Positions 1 to 8,644 of a stretch of DNA of 64,000 nt are shown one piece after another. The stretch lies in NCBI RefSeq assembly GCF_023276375.1, contig NZ_JALLPK010000004.1, forward strand, positions 186,001-250,000. The letters are read 5' to 3'. The DNA comes from Halocatena marina. GTDB lineage: Archaea > Halobacteriota > Halobacteria > Halobacteriales > Haloarculaceae. Every line of letters starts with the position of its first letter. Positions within the stretch are counted from its first letter, which is position 1. Under the pieces are notes generated by a model. It was not told the origin of the DNA, did no database searches, and saw only the letters and a program-made list of their open reading frames with translations. Both the position numbers and the translations under genes were made by a program.

Positions 1-252
1 AGATTTGAACTGAATTATCACTCTCTGCTCATCAATATGGATTACCTCATACGAGTGTACATCGGGAACGTCCGCGAGCTGGCGAACAAGTGCCTCCCCC
101 TCCGATGTCGTTACTTCGAGTATTGTGAGCAGCTCATCATTTCTGGGCTGGGTTGCCAGTAATCTGAACTCAACGTCTGGGAACTCAGTTGAAAGGGGGC
201 CCAGACAACTCTCCACCGCCGTTCCGTCGAGTTTCAGATGGAGTTGCGGCAT
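1..252 (-). CDS. Bat-like HTH regulator, N-terminal part (runs off window)
   Basis: Reading the minus strand from an ATG at 252 gives an open frame to the window edge that begins MPQLHLKLDGTAVES and continues through a beta-rich segment ending ...HIDEQRVIIQF. This looks like the N-terminal sensor half of haloarchaeal bacterio-opsin-activator-type regulators, whose C-terminal HTH_10 domain would lie outside the window, so the assignment is tentative. It is divergent from the DoxX gene at 483 with about 230 bases between. The first bases of this gene and its promoter are duplicated at 955-1215, which suggests the regulator controls both neighbouring genes. Confidence 0.6.
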   Translation of the reverse strand, partial: MPQLHLKLDGTAVESCLGPLSTEFPDVEFRLLATQPRNDELLTILEVTTSEGEALVRQLADVPDVHSYEVIHIDEQRVIIQFKS

Positions 253-349
253 CTCATCGAAAAGTTGGCCGCCGAGTATCTTAAAGGCAGGAATCAATTC
301 CTACTCAAATCTACGCCTGTCTGCCGTGTAGTACTCACTATGGTTGGAA
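204..349. repeat. Duplicated regulator-start/promoter segment, copy A
   Basis: This stretch covers the start of the Bat-like gene and the divergent promoter before the DoxX gene. It is repeated with minor changes at 955-1215. Shared blocks include the run around 207-258 (regulator codons) and the block with cgagtatcttaaaggcagg (269-350). The copies differ by scattered substitutions and an insertion in copy B. Confidence 0.75.
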
Positions 350-482
350 TGAATCCACATACTGAAATCCACAATCCCCACGAGAGGGGTTATTCAGATA
401 CAAAAAAGATCGTCCCGCTGTTGGTGGTCTATCGGTCGCGAGGAGAACAAAGCCGGGATGCCCACTAATAGATTCAAGAACC

Positions 483-839
483 ATGGAATTCACCATATTC
501 ACGGCCTACGTCGCTGCCACTGTCCTGACCGCCGTCGCTAACGCTGGCATAGCCACGCTTGATTTCATCCACCATAAGCAGGTCCTCGAAAACATGGCCC
601 AGGTGGACGTGCCGGAATCGTGGCTACCCGTGTTGGGAACCCTCAAAGCAGCAGGCGCGGTCGGACTTCTAGTCGGTATCATTGTGCCACCGATCGGAAC
701 GGCTGCCGCAGTCGGCCTAACCATCTTCTACATCGGTGCCATCATCACTCATCTGCGCGCACGCGAATACACGATTGCCCCGGCGACAGCGTACCTTCTG
801 CTGGCCGTGGTCACACTGGCACTAGGAATGGCCTCATAA
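483..839 (+). CDS. DoxX-like membrane protein
   Basis: A 118-residue protein with four hydrophobic segments (about 5-25, 48-68, 70-90 and 97-116). Its layout and the segment LKAAGAVGLLVGIIVPPIG match the DoxX-like family of small four-helix membrane proteins. Family members are often found with regulators and thiol or redox stress genes, but their reaction is poorly defined. It starts at an ATG just after the divergent promoter shared with the Bat-like regulator at 252, so it is probably a target of that regulator. Confidence 0.8.
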   Translation: MEFTIFTAYVAATVLTAVANAGIATLDFIHHKQVLENMAQVDVPESWLPVLGTLKAAGAVGLLVGIIVPPIGTAAAVGLTIFYIGAIITHLRAREYTIAPATAYLLLAVVTLALGMAS

Positions 840-954
840 ACCGTCCCATGGAATTCGTACCCTCCAGAGTTTGAAGGAGAGGTGAACCGCTATCGCCGCA
901 GTCAATAATCGGTGATACTGAAGACAAAATTATTGGTGGACACTACAGGACCAG

Positions 955-1215
955 ACAACTCCCCCGCCGCTGTTCCGTCGAATTACGACTGGAGTCGCGG
1001 CATCTCGTCGCTGATGATGACCAGATGAGATTTCTAATCCCCAGCTTTCTGTGAAATTTGTGCCGTTGGGTAAATTCCATGAATGAATATGAATGACAAA
1101 TCCCACCGATCCGACCTCAGGTCATGGAATTGGCTGCTGAGTATCTTAAAGGCAGGAATCGATTCCTGCTCAAATCTACACCTGTCGGCTGTGTAGTTCC
1201 CACTGTGGTTGGAAT
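955..1215. repeat. Duplicated regulator-start/promoter segment, copy B
   Basis: Bases 955-1016 repeat the 5' end of the Bat-like regulator gene (compare 204-258, about 80 percent identical by eye). Bases 1126-1213 repeat the promoter segment at 265-350. About 110 unrelated bases (1017-1125) separate the two blocks, so the regulator copy is only a stub. The segment ends about 40 bases before the ester-cyclase gene, placing that gene behind the same promoter type as the DoxX gene. The rest of 840-1251 shows no gene. Confidence 0.75.
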
Positions 1216-1251
1216 AAAACTACACAACGAAATCAAGGAGAATCAGAAGCC

Positions 1252-1698
1252 ATGACAGACTCTTCACCGACACCAGAACTAGAGGAGAAGAAACAACTCG
1301 CGCGCCGCATCCCGGAGGATGTGCTCACCGAAGGAGACCTCGACCTACTCGACGAGCTGTATACCGAGGATGCTGTCGAGCACACTCCATCCGGAGACGT
1401 TGAAGGACGAACGGGGCTCCAAAATGCCTACGAGGGCTTTCGTGCTGCCTTCCCCGACGTCTCGCTAACGGTCGAAGACATTGTCGCCGAAGGCGATTCG
1501 GTCGCCATGCGTCTCGTGGTCCAAGGAGCACACGAAGGCCAGTTCATGGGAGGAATTGAACCAACTGGACAGGAATTCGAGGTGCAGAAATGGGCCTTGA
1601 CGCGCATCAAGAACGGGATGATCATTGAACGCTGGGTCTTGCCAGATATGTTTGGGATGCTAACACAACTTGGGATAATCGAACCCTCTACAGGATGA
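1252..1698 (+). CDS. SnoaL-like ester cyclase / NTF2-fold protein
   Basis: A 148-residue single-domain protein. The pattern LDLLDELYTEDAVEHTPSGD, then a central amphipathic helix (AYEGFRAAFPDVSLTVEDIV), VAMRLVVQGAHEGQFMGGIEPTG and a C-terminal strand is typical of the SnoaL/ester-cyclase branch of the NTF2 cone fold. These proteins have a small ligand pocket; the substrate cannot be read from sequence. The ATG follows an AGGAG-like run (aaggagaatcagaagcc). The promoter is a duplicate of the one serving the DoxX gene. Confidence 0.8.
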   Translation: MTDSSPTPELEEKKQLARRIPEDVLTEGDLDLLDELYTEDAVEHTPSGDVEGRTGLQNAYEGFRAAFPDVSLTVEDIVAEGDSVAMRLVVQGAHEGQFMGGIEPTGQEFEVQKWALTRIKNGMIIERWVLPDMFGMLTQLGIIEPSTG

Positions 1699-2149
1699 AA
1701 CGCCTTGAAGATGGGTTCTAACCATCGAGACGCGGTTCGTTGCCGTATATTTAATCATCAGCTCTGTTGAATCGCATGGCTCCACCGGTTTTAACCGTTC
1801 AACCGATACCTCGGGAAGTAGTTCGCAAAAACCGATCATAATGAGAGTCAACTGAAACCGAGCGGACGCAAACGGGAAAGATGGGCACTTCCCATCTTTG
1901 AGGACGCGTTTGCATATCTCGACAAAAGAGGACTATCGGAACCGAAGCACGAGCACTGCAGAAGCTTCGTGAGAGGTTGTGAGCTGCTCCTGTGTTAGTC
2001 GGTATTTCGAAGGAGCGTGGTCGGTTAGGAACACCAGTCACGACTAGCTATCGTGTAATGATGAGACAGACGCACCTATCGTACCAACCAACACTCGATC
2101 TAGGACGAAACTGTGCAATGTCACATCGGACAGCAGTGAGTGGGATACA
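1699..2149. other. Gene-free stretch with compound hairpin
   Basis: No convincing gene. It contains a strong stem-loop at 1868-1913: inner arms AAAGATGGG / CCCATCTTT (1877-1885 and 1891-1899) around a 5-base loop, flanked by outer arms GCAAACG / CGTTTGC (1868-1874 and 1907-1913). It could be the scar of a small mobile element, a terminator or a structured RNA. Confidence 0.5.
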
Positions 2150-2548
2150 TCAGAGAAATTGGGACTCAGAATCATTTGAAAACCGCTCTGCTGCGGCGTT
2201 GTCCGCACGGTCATCCGGCCCGAACACGGGAACAGCCATGCTGGCGTGGATATCGTACGAGGCAAAGTACGCATCCAGATACGTGAGCATCCCTAGATGC
2301 TGAGCAGAGACGGGCTGATCCGGTGGACACCACTCATCGAGGTCGAGCAGATACTCTCCCTTCCTGTTCGTCGTATAGCGAAACCGAAACGTGTAGAGCG
2401 CAAATCGATGGTCGTCTGGTGCGAAGTGCCGATAAACTGCTATCAGGGAAAGAACGCCATCCGTCTCCTCGATCGGATCGATAGCGAGGACTCGGTGAGT
2501 TCCTGATGAGATCGCGTCACCAGCCCCGGTCGGAGACTGATCGATCAT
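2150..2548 (-). CDS. Hypothetical haloarchaeal protein, 132 aa
   Basis: I chose the ATG at 2548 because the minus strand reads GGAGGCAATATG, a Shine-Dalgarno-like GGAGG five bases before it. The protein is acidic, with strand-rich segments around FALYTFRFRYTTNRKGEYLL and a WCPPDQPVSAQHLGMLTYLD segment. No known domain is recognised. Codon use and acidity fit a real haloarchaeal gene. It is not in an evident operon. Confidence 0.55.
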   Translation of the reverse strand: MIDQSPTGAGDAISSGTHRVLAIDPIEETDGVLSLIAVYRHFAPDDHRFALYTFRFRYTTNRKGEYLLDLDEWCPPDQPVSAQHLGMLTYLDAYFASYDIHASMAVPVFGPDDRADNAAAERFSNDSESQFL

Positions 2549-2708
2549 ATTGCCTCCACTGGCGTGTCGTGCGTTCGAGACTGTCTGTTCATGCTCACAC
2601 AACGGCAGGCACAGAGCTAGCTCTTGCGGCCTCTCTACGCAAACTGCTTCATGAGAAGCGGACCGATCGACGACTCACGATACCTAATTAGACGGATCTG
2701 AGTGACGA

Positions 2709-2999
2709 TTAGCAGCGATCAGTATCGGCCGCTGCGACGAGCTCAGTACAAAAATCGGCGACAACAGCGTCGGGATCGGGATCGTTCACCCAGAGCGCAA
2801 AGCCCTGCGAGGTGACAGTACACGTACGGGCCGCCGTGAGCGTTCCCTCTGTCACCTGAAGATCAAGCACGGCCTCGCTGTAGAGCACAAACGTGCGGTG
2901 GTCATCGACATCAAGATGTTCGAAGCCTCGCTTCTCGAGGGCAGTGAGGAGATCAGCGGCTGTGGGCAGCTCACACCGTTGAGACACGGGCTCACTCAT
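2709..2999 (-). CDS. Hypothetical protein, 96 aa, coupled to upstream gene
   Basis: It starts at the ATG at 2999, which overlaps the last bases of the gene ending at 2992, so the two are probably translated together. The sequence begins MSEPVSQRCELP and has a helix (ADLLTALEKRGFEHL) followed by beta strands (FVLYSEAVLDLQVTEGTLTA). It resembles small single-domain haloarchaeal proteins of unknown role. An upstream in-frame extension to 3083 exists but is less likely because it would overlap the partner gene deeply. Confidence 0.6.
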   Translation of the reverse strand: MSEPVSQRCELPTAADLLTALEKRGFEHLDVDDHRTFVLYSEAVLDLQVTEGTLTAARTCTVTSQGFALWVNDPDPDAVVADFCTELVAAADTDRC

Positions 3000-3744
3000 A
3001 CTCGGCAACGATTGATGCCAGCCGTGAGCGCAAGGCTCCCTCGCCTTCGATGATCTCGCCCGGACGCACGCGGTACGTATCACCGAGTTTTGTGGCGGCG
3101 AGTGCCTGACCGTCCGGCTCGATCTCGACGGTCATGCCACCCCTTTCCAGACGCTCTTTGAGTGCACACATTGACGCCGAGGCGTCCGTACGTGCGTCGA
3201 CGGACGCAGGTGTCTCATCCTCGGCAGTAGCTGCGTCAGTGGCTGGATCGGTGACTGATTCCTCGTCGTTCCTCGCCGTGGCTGAGGGCGCTTCACCGGT
3301 CGGAGGGTCCGCCTCTGTACGCTCACTCGCATCCGGCGACGAGTCATTGCCACGTGTGCTAGAGTCAACCACGGTCAGTCGCGGTGCGGGAAACGAGTAG
3401 TGTGAGGCGTCGGATCTGTTGATGGCCGTAAGTGTCAGGTGTGTCTCTCGCTCCCAGTCGGGGAACGCCTCCCGAAGTGCGTCAGCAAAAACCACAACAA
3501 CGATCGGTGCATCGGCTGGATACGCGGGATTATCCTCGGCGACGGTCGCTTCTCCCCACGATCCCTGCCGGGCAATCCACTCTGCAGCCGTCTTCGAGGG
3601 GAGATTTACGACAATCGCGTCGTTGGGATCGTCGTTTTCACGGTCCTGCACCACATCGCCAATGGCGAACGTGGTGTTTGTGGTACCCTCAACTGGTGCG
3701 CTGGGCGTCTCGGCGGCCTCTGGAGACTCAGCCATATTATTCAA
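2992..3744 (-). CDS. Hypothetical acidic protein with low-complexity linker, 250 aa
   Basis: Residues about 20-125 look like a folded domain (VVQDRENDDPNDAIVVNLPS ... DAPIVVVVFADALREAFPDW). They are followed by a Ser/Thr/Asp/Glu/Ala-rich linker (about 130-195) and a short C-terminal domain containing RLERGGMTVEIEPDGQALAA. Not recognised. It overlaps and probably cotranscribes with the 96-residue gene downstream. The next 230 bases upstream (3745-3978) are AT-rich (tattatatatac near 3870) and contain no gene. Confidence 0.6.
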   Translation of the reverse strand: MNNMAESPEAAETPSAPVEGTTNTTFAIGDVVQDRENDDPNDAIVVNLPSKTAAEWIARQGSWGEATVAEDNPAYPADAPIVVVVFADALREAFPDWERETHLTLTAINRSDASHYSFPAPRLTVVDSSTRGNDSSPDASERTEADPPTGEAPSATARNDEESVTDPATDAATAEDETPASVDARTDASASMCALKERLERGGMTVEIEPDGQALAATKLGDTYRVRPGEIIEGEGALRSRLASIVAEYE

Positions 3745-3978
3745 CGGTGTGGCGGGCGCTCGTAACTATTTCGCTCAGGCAAGCAACATGCGCTCGGAGT
3801 GCGTTCTCAGAGCGAATGGTCAGTCGATGAACTCATACTGGGTTCTACTATAGTAAAATTTTCAATTTTATTATATATACATCGAACTGAGGATAGCGCA
3901 TAGTAAGGGATATTTGTGAGTCGCAGGTTGGATAGAGCTGCCCACTGACTTTCCGATGGAACTACTTTCTGGGAATTG

Positions 3979-4143
3979 TCAGTGACTGATGATATTGACA
4001 ATTCGCTGGCGAATGTGAGCATCGATCGGAATCTGCGAGCACCGACTATCAAGTACAACTGACTGAAGCAGCAGATCGGCTTCATCCAACAGCGAGAGTT
4101 GAAAATACGTCCCCTCTCGATACCCGTCACTCGTCCGCGTCAT
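3979..4143 (-). CDS. Possible small protein, 54 aa
   Basis: An ATG at 4143 opens a 54-codon frame (MTRTSDGYREGTYF... ending RIVNIISH) on the same strand as, and 39 bases downstream of, the HTH gene at 4183-4866. The amino-acid mix is protein-like and acidic, but no family is recognised. It could be a genuine small cotranscribed gene or the tail of a lost gene. Confidence 0.35.
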   Translation of the reverse strand: MTRTSDGYREGTYFQLSLLDEADLLLQSVVLDSRCSQIPIDAHIRQRIVNIISH

Positions 4144-4182
4144 TTCACGAGACTGGGCAGCGAAAATCTCATCTATCCAACT

Positions 4183-4866
4183 TCAGACAACCACGGACTG
4201 GATAATCTTCGCTTCTGCTCGCCGAAGATGCTCTCCGATCGTCCTTTGTGACAATCCGAGATCGGTCGCCAAGTCACGCTGTGTTGTACCCCGTGGGATG
4301 TCGTAGTATCCCGCTGCGATCGCTGCCTGCACGATCTCTTGTTGACGGTCGGTGAGTTGCTCTGCTGGGTCATCCATGGCTGGCTGATACTCGCCTGTCC
4401 GTTCGAGAGTCACGTCTAATTCGTCAGGGATGCCAGCGATCAGTTGCCGGAGGGCCGCATCCTCACCGAAGAGTGTGAGTTCCATCCCGTCAGCAGTATC
4501 TTTTGTCGGCCAGTCGATACTGATTGCTTCGGTATCGATCAGTTCGTACAGGGCCGTTTCAAGCTCGTCAGGCTCGTAGTGCGTATACGCCAGCCATGTC
4601 TCACCCCCCGTCACGGTGCAAGAGATGATCTCTGGGTATTCGTCTTCTATCGCTGTGAACCGATCAGCATCGCCTCTGAACCGGGCGATCCCAACAACGG
4701 TTCCATCATCGAGAAGATTGGCATACTGTACCGCTTCCTGGGTTGCAACGAGCGTATCATCGATCCATATCTCTCTCAGACCATCGGCACGTTCCAGCAT
4801 CTGTTGGTGGCCCCTCGACCGAAGGTATTCCTCAGTCGGGGCGACAACGATAGTTATGTATCTCAT
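4183..4866 (-). CDS. Bat-type helix-turn-helix transcription regulator
   Basis: A 227-residue regulator. Residues about 170-225 form an HTH_10 (bacterio-opsin activator) domain: LTDRQQEIVQAAIAAGYYDI, then TTQRDLATDLGLSQRTIGEH and a final helix. The N-terminal 160 residues form the variable sensor part with no recognised cofactor motif. It is divergent from the ABC exporter operon starting at 5128, with a 260-base intergenic region containing two strong hairpins, so it is a candidate regulator of that exporter. Confidence 0.85.
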   Translation of the reverse strand: MRYITIVVAPTEEYLRSRGHQQMLERADGLREIWIDDTLVATQEAVQYANLLDDGTVVGIARFRGDADRFTAIEDEYPEIISCTVTGGETWLAYTHYEPDELETALYELIDTEAISIDWPTKDTADGMELTLFGEDAALRQLIAGIPDELDVTLERTGEYQPAMDDPAEQLTDRQQEIVQAAIAAGYYDIPRGTTQRDLATDLGLSQRTIGEHLRRAEAKIIQSVVV

Positions 4867-4981
4867 TATTTCGTGTTCACAGACTTGATCGTACTATTTG
4901 CTCTCTCTTGAAATGTACCTCTCAATGAAGCGCTACTGACCGTTTCATGCAAGTGAGTAAGAGTGCGAGCAAGTATAAACT

Positions 4982-4999
4982 CCCCGCTCATGAGCGGGG
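4982..4999. promoter_or_regulatory. Perfect 18-bp palindrome CCCCGCTCATGAGCGGGG
   Basis: A fully self-complementary GC-rich 18-mer in the divergent intergenic region between the HTH gene and the ABC exporter. It is followed by taaaccccgag, which can pair again with part of it. Similar GC hairpins mark the right ends of IS200/IS605-type elements, so it may be an IS scar rather than an operator. Confidence 0.55.
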
Positions 5000-5062
5000 T
5001 AAACCCCGAGGTAACACGGACTCTCCTCCGATATAATGGAGAAGCGAGAAAGCAATAAGGGT

Positions 5063-5092
5063 TGCAGCAACTCTCCGAAAGGAGTTACTGCA
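5063..5092 (+). promoter_or_regulatory. Stem-loop in leader of ABC exporter operon
   Basis: TGCAG (5063-5067), one mismatch, AACTC (5069-5073), an 8-base loop, GAGTT (5082-5086), one mismatch, CTGCA (5088-5092). It lies 36 bases before the chosen ATG at 5128 and would be in the 5' leader if transcription starts upstream. It could affect translation or be a protein-binding inverted repeat. Confidence 0.45.
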
Positions 5093-5127
5093 CGACCAAT
5101 TCGGAACGCAACGGAGGGATTGTGATC

Positions 5128-6171
5128 ATGTCTATCCAAACGACTGAAACACCGAAGGTTTCCGCAACGTCGATCACAGCGAAGAACGTCGAACTCACGT
5201 ATTCGGACGGCACCCGAGCGGTGCGCGGCATTGACCTCGAAATCCCCGAGGGAGAGTTCTTCGGATTTTTAGGGCCGAACGGCGCGGGCAAGACCACCGC
5301 TATCAAGACACTTGTGACACTGTTACGTCCTACTGCTGGGTCGGTGACGGTCAACGGGTTCGATGTCGTCGACGAAGCGCGCGCCGTCCGGTCGTCTATC
5401 GGCTATATGGCCCAAGAAACAAGCGTGGACGAAGAACTCACCGCCCGCGAAAATATCCGCTTCGCCTGCGAGACATACGGCGTCCCCCGGAGCGAGCGTG
5501 CCGGGCGAATCGGCGACCTGTTAGCCCTCGTCGATCTCGCGGATGTGGCCGACAAGCAGGCCCAAGAATTCTCTGGTGGGATGAAAAAACGCCTCGACGT
5601 GGCGACCGCCCTAGTGCATGAGCCACCACTCGTCTTCCTCGACGAACCCACGACAGGGCTAGACCCCCGTGCGCGCAATCGCCTGTGGGAGTACTTTCAG
5701 GAGATCAACCAGCAGGGGACGACGGTGTTTCTGACGACCCAGTACTTAGAGGAGGCCGACGAACTTTGCGACCGTCTGTCGGTGATTCACCACGGCGAGA
5801 TCGTCGCTACCGATTCGCCGGACGCGCTCAAATCACAGGTCGGCGGTGACATACTCGAAATCACGCTTGCAGATCCGACTGATGAGCAGCGAGCGCACGC
5901 CCGAGGAGTCGCCCGCGAGTCGGGACTGTTCGAGGGAGATACGATCGAATCCACTAACGAGGGTATCGCTATCGCGTCCGAGCACGCGCGTCGGGCTGGT
6001 ACTGACCTCCTGGTAGCGCTACGGGAAGCGGGCTTCACTGTGACGGGGTTCGACGTTCACTCGCCGACGCTTGATGACGTCTTCCTCGCCATCACCGGCG
6101 AGACAGCGAACGACAAGACACCGAACGAAGAACAGCCGGACGATTCCGTCCAACCGGAGATGAGCCGATGA
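5128..6171 (+). CDS. ABC exporter ATPase (DrrA/daunorubicin-type)
   Basis: A 347-residue nucleotide-binding subunit. Walker A is GPNGAGKTT, the Q-loop is GYMAQET, the signature is FSGGMKKRL, Walker B is PLVFLDEPTTGLDP and the switch region is TTQYLEEAD. A DrrA-type C-terminal domain of about 100 residues follows. The start is the ATG at 5128 (MSIQTTETP), since the segment upstream reads poorly. It overlaps the permease gene by four bases (ATGA). About 65 percent identical by eye to the ATPase at 11986-12984. It probably exports a lipid, drug or peptide; the substrate is unknown. Confidence 0.9.
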   Translation: MSIQTTETPKVSATSITAKNVELTYSDGTRAVRGIDLEIPEGEFFGFLGPNGAGKTTAIKTLVTLLRPTAGSVTVNGFDVVDEARAVRSSIGYMAQETSVDEELTARENIRFACETYGVPRSERAGRIGDLLALVDLADVADKQAQEFSGGMKKRLDVATALVHEPPLVFLDEPTTGLDPRARNRLWEYFQEINQQGTTVFLTTQYLEEADELCDRLSVIHHGEIVATDSPDALKSQVGGDILEITLADPTDEQRAHARGVARESGLFEGDTIESTNEGIAIASEHARRAGTDLLVALREAGFTVTGFDVHSPTLDDVFLAITGETANDKTPNEEQPDDSVQPEMSR

Positions 6172-7070
6172 GTACAACTAAAACTGAGAGGGCGGTCGAG
6201 CAGAGGGCGACTGGCAACAGCTTCCCCGTCGATGTATGGATTACACTCAAGCGCTGGCTGCGGAAAACCCGCCGGAATCCGTTTGTGATATTCGGTGCCC
6301 TGATAACACCCATTATCCTCCTCGTGTTGTTCTCTCAGCTCTTCGGGCAGATCACCGAAGACGCTCTCAGGGGAGCGATCGGCACGGGTGTCTCGTATGT
6401 CACCTACCTCACGCCAGCCGTCGTCATTTTGATGGCCATGGAGGCGGCGGGCAACTCTGGGATAGGTCTGGTCGATGACATGGAAAACGGTATGTTCGAG
6501 AAAGTGCTGGCCTCACCGACCCATCGTGGAGCGATCTTCCTCGGAAAGGCTCTCTCGGATATGGTACTGATCATCGTTCAGACGGTGATGACACTCGGGC
6601 TCGGGTACGTGGTGTTGTGGATCGATTCGAGTGGTTCGGTCGGGACGTACATCCAGACAGGATTGTTGGGCGTGCTCGGGATCATCGCCATCGTCATCGT
6701 GTTTTCACTGGCGTTTACGGCCTTTTCGAACATCGCTGCCCTCGTGACACGGGACTCAGAATCGACCACCGTCTTGGTGAATCTGCTGCCGTATCCCCTA
6801 GTCTTCATGTCGAATGCCTTCTTGCCGATCAGTGTCTTGCCGGAATGGATGCAGGCGGTGGCAACGGTCAATCCGGTCACGTACGGCGTCGGTGCCGCGC
6901 GGGCGCTGATGTTCGGCCAGGACGTGCTCACTGTGCTCAACGTGACGGCGTTCTCTGGCATCTGGAGCACTATCGTGCCAGCGATGGTGGTTCTCGGTGT
7001 GCTTGATCTCGCGCTCGGTGGGATCGCTGTCGCTTTGTTACGACGTGTGTCAAGTTCACAAGCCAGCTGA
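6168..7070 (+). CDS. ABC-2 type exporter permease
   Basis: A 300-residue ABC-2 family membrane subunit with about six transmembrane segments. It has the family's loop GLVDDMENGMFEKVLASPTH and a C-terminal block WMQAVATVNPVTYGVGAARA typical of DrrB-like permeases. It is translationally coupled to the ATPase gene through an ATGA overlap. Nine bases after its stop the 5' part of a transposase gene begins, the same order as in the second exporter on the other strand. Confidence 0.9.
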   Translation: MSTTKTERAVEQRATGNSFPVDVWITLKRWLRKTRRNPFVIFGALITPIILLVLFSQLFGQITEDALRGAIGTGVSYVTYLTPAVVILMAMEAAGNSGIGLVDDMENGMFEKVLASPTHRGAIFLGKALSDMVLIIVQTVMTLGLGYVVLWIDSSGSVGTYIQTGLLGVLGIIAIVIVFSLAFTAFSNIAALVTRDSESTTVLVNLLPYPLVFMSNAFLPISVLPEWMQAVATVNPVTYGVGAARALMFGQDVLTVLNVTAFSGIWSTIVPAMVVLGVLDLALGGIAVALLRRVSSSQAS

Positions 7071-7078
7071 TTCACCAA

Positions 7079-7650
7079 ATGGGGATCGTCAGACCATCTC
7101 ACCGTTTGTTCGCCCTCAACCCTAACAGAGCAGGCGATATCCTTGACGAATTCGTCTCTGTTGTCACGACTATCGTTCGGTCGTGGTGTGAACGCGCTAC
7201 GGACTATATTGACATCGAGACGCTGATCTGTGACCTACCGACTGACCGTCTCACGTTCCTCGCACACGATTCATCTGCGCCCTATTCAGGGCCGTATCCG
7301 ATGTCGATACTGGTCCGGATGTTCCTTCTCGAAGAGATCAACGATTGGGACGAGACTGCACTCCACGACTACCTGCGAGCGAATCCCGCGCTCCGCCGCG
7401 ATCTCGGATTCGAGTCACTCCCAGCGCAATCAACGTTCTGGCGAGGCTGGAATCACCGCTTCAGCGAGGAACTGCGCGACGCCGTAAGAGAGTGTGCTGA
7501 TCGAATCATCATGGCCGCGCGTTCCTGCGATATTCCCCTTCCCGAGCGAATCACCACCGACGAAACGGACGAATCGCGAACCGACGAGCCCCCGAAACAC
7601 CAATTCGTCGCAGAGAAAACCGACCAGGTATGGCAGCAGGCAAAGCCGTT
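7079..7650 (+). mobile_element. Transposase 5' fragment, copy 1
   Basis: The frame from 7079 encodes the N-terminal part of a haloarchaeal IS4/IS5-like transposase (ATDYIDIETL..., YSGPYPMSILVRMFLLEEIN, DETALHDYLRANPALRRDLG). After WQQAKPFV at about 7650 the similarity stops and the DNA becomes a short-chain dehydrogenase remnant. The catalytic C-terminal half is absent, so it is inactive. Homologous fragments lie at 10657-11100 and 13365-13550. Confidence 0.75.
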
Positions 7651-8312
7651 CGTGACCTCGCCGACGAGGCCCAGGCGTACGATCCCGCCATCCTCGTCAA
7701 TAACGCGGGACTCTCCCGCGGAGAACGCCGTACCGCCGAGCTCGCCGGCCTGACTGTCGAGGAGACGCTCATCGTCAACCACCTCGCGCCGTACCTGCTC
7801 ACGTACGAGTTGCTCGGGACGCTCCGTAGGGCTAACGATCCACGGGTGGTCGTCACCGCCTCCGGCGTTCATAGCCGCGCAACGGACCCGCTCGCGGACC
7901 CTCAATGATCGACTACGATCCGCTGGAAGCATACGCCCGCTCGAAGCTGGCGAATGTGGCATTCGTGATCGAGTTGGCCAAGCGACTGGCAGACACCAAA
8001 CCCGACCTCACAGCGAACGCCCTCCACCCGGGGCTCGTCCCCGGCAGCCGCCTGTTCCGCGAGTCGGCGGTACACGTCCGGATCACCACGCGGCTTGCGT
8101 CGTTCGTCCCCTTCGTCGGCTCATCCGCGGAGCGCGCCGCCGACAGCCTCGTCCACCTCACGGCGGACGAGGAGACGGCCAACGTTTCCGGCGCGTACTT
8201 CTCCGGAACTGATCGGGCTTTCCCATCCGAGCAAGTGCGAGATCACGAGTTCCGCCAACGCCTCTGGACCGAGAGCGCCGATCTCGTGGGAGTGAATCCG
8301 GACTGGCCGTGA
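7651..8312 (+). pseudogene. Short-chain dehydrogenase/reductase remnant (truncated, frameshifted)
   Basis: One frame up to 7908 carries ILVNNAGLS and RVVVTASGVHSR, the NNAG motif and the catalytic-Ser strand of SDR enzymes. The following frame from 7905 carries the catalytic YARSKLAN and the C-terminal part ending NPDWP. The N-terminal Rossmann glycine motif is missing, replaced by transposase sequence, and a frameshift near 7905 splits the rest. It most resembles haloarchaeal retinol-dehydrogenase-like SDRs. Not functional as it stands. Confidence 0.8.
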
Positions 8313-8644
8313 GAAAAATCCCTCCTATCAGCCGATCCATGAGGCTTGGTCGGACTACTTCTCCACTGGCTGCTCACTGGTGATGATACTCCCGACCAGG
8401 CGAACCAGCGATTCGACCGGTGTGTCATCGTCCTGCTTTCGCTAGCCGACGACGAGCCGCGCCTATCGAGACAACATCATCGCTGTGATGAGCCGTTGTA
8501 TTGGAGCTTCCGGATTTTGAAATGAATGGCCATCCGACCACAGCTATATCTTACCAATCGATCGGCAGTCATCCACATCGTTTCTATTGGTAAGACACGG
8601 CGAGGCGACCGACATCGAATATCATCCCGAAAGATAGGACAACT
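8313..8644. other. No gene recognised
   Basis: Short frames only. A plus-strand run near 8345-8460 (LLHWLLTGDDTPDQANQRFD) has protein-like composition and may be a scrap of a lost gene, but it has no start and no recognised family. Confidence 0.3.

Noticed and set aside
7079-7753. One continuous 224-codon frame through the transposase and beyond
   Set aside because: After about 7650 the reading is out of frame with the SDR similarity and has no homology of its own, so the frame is a chimera of a transposase fragment and read-through.
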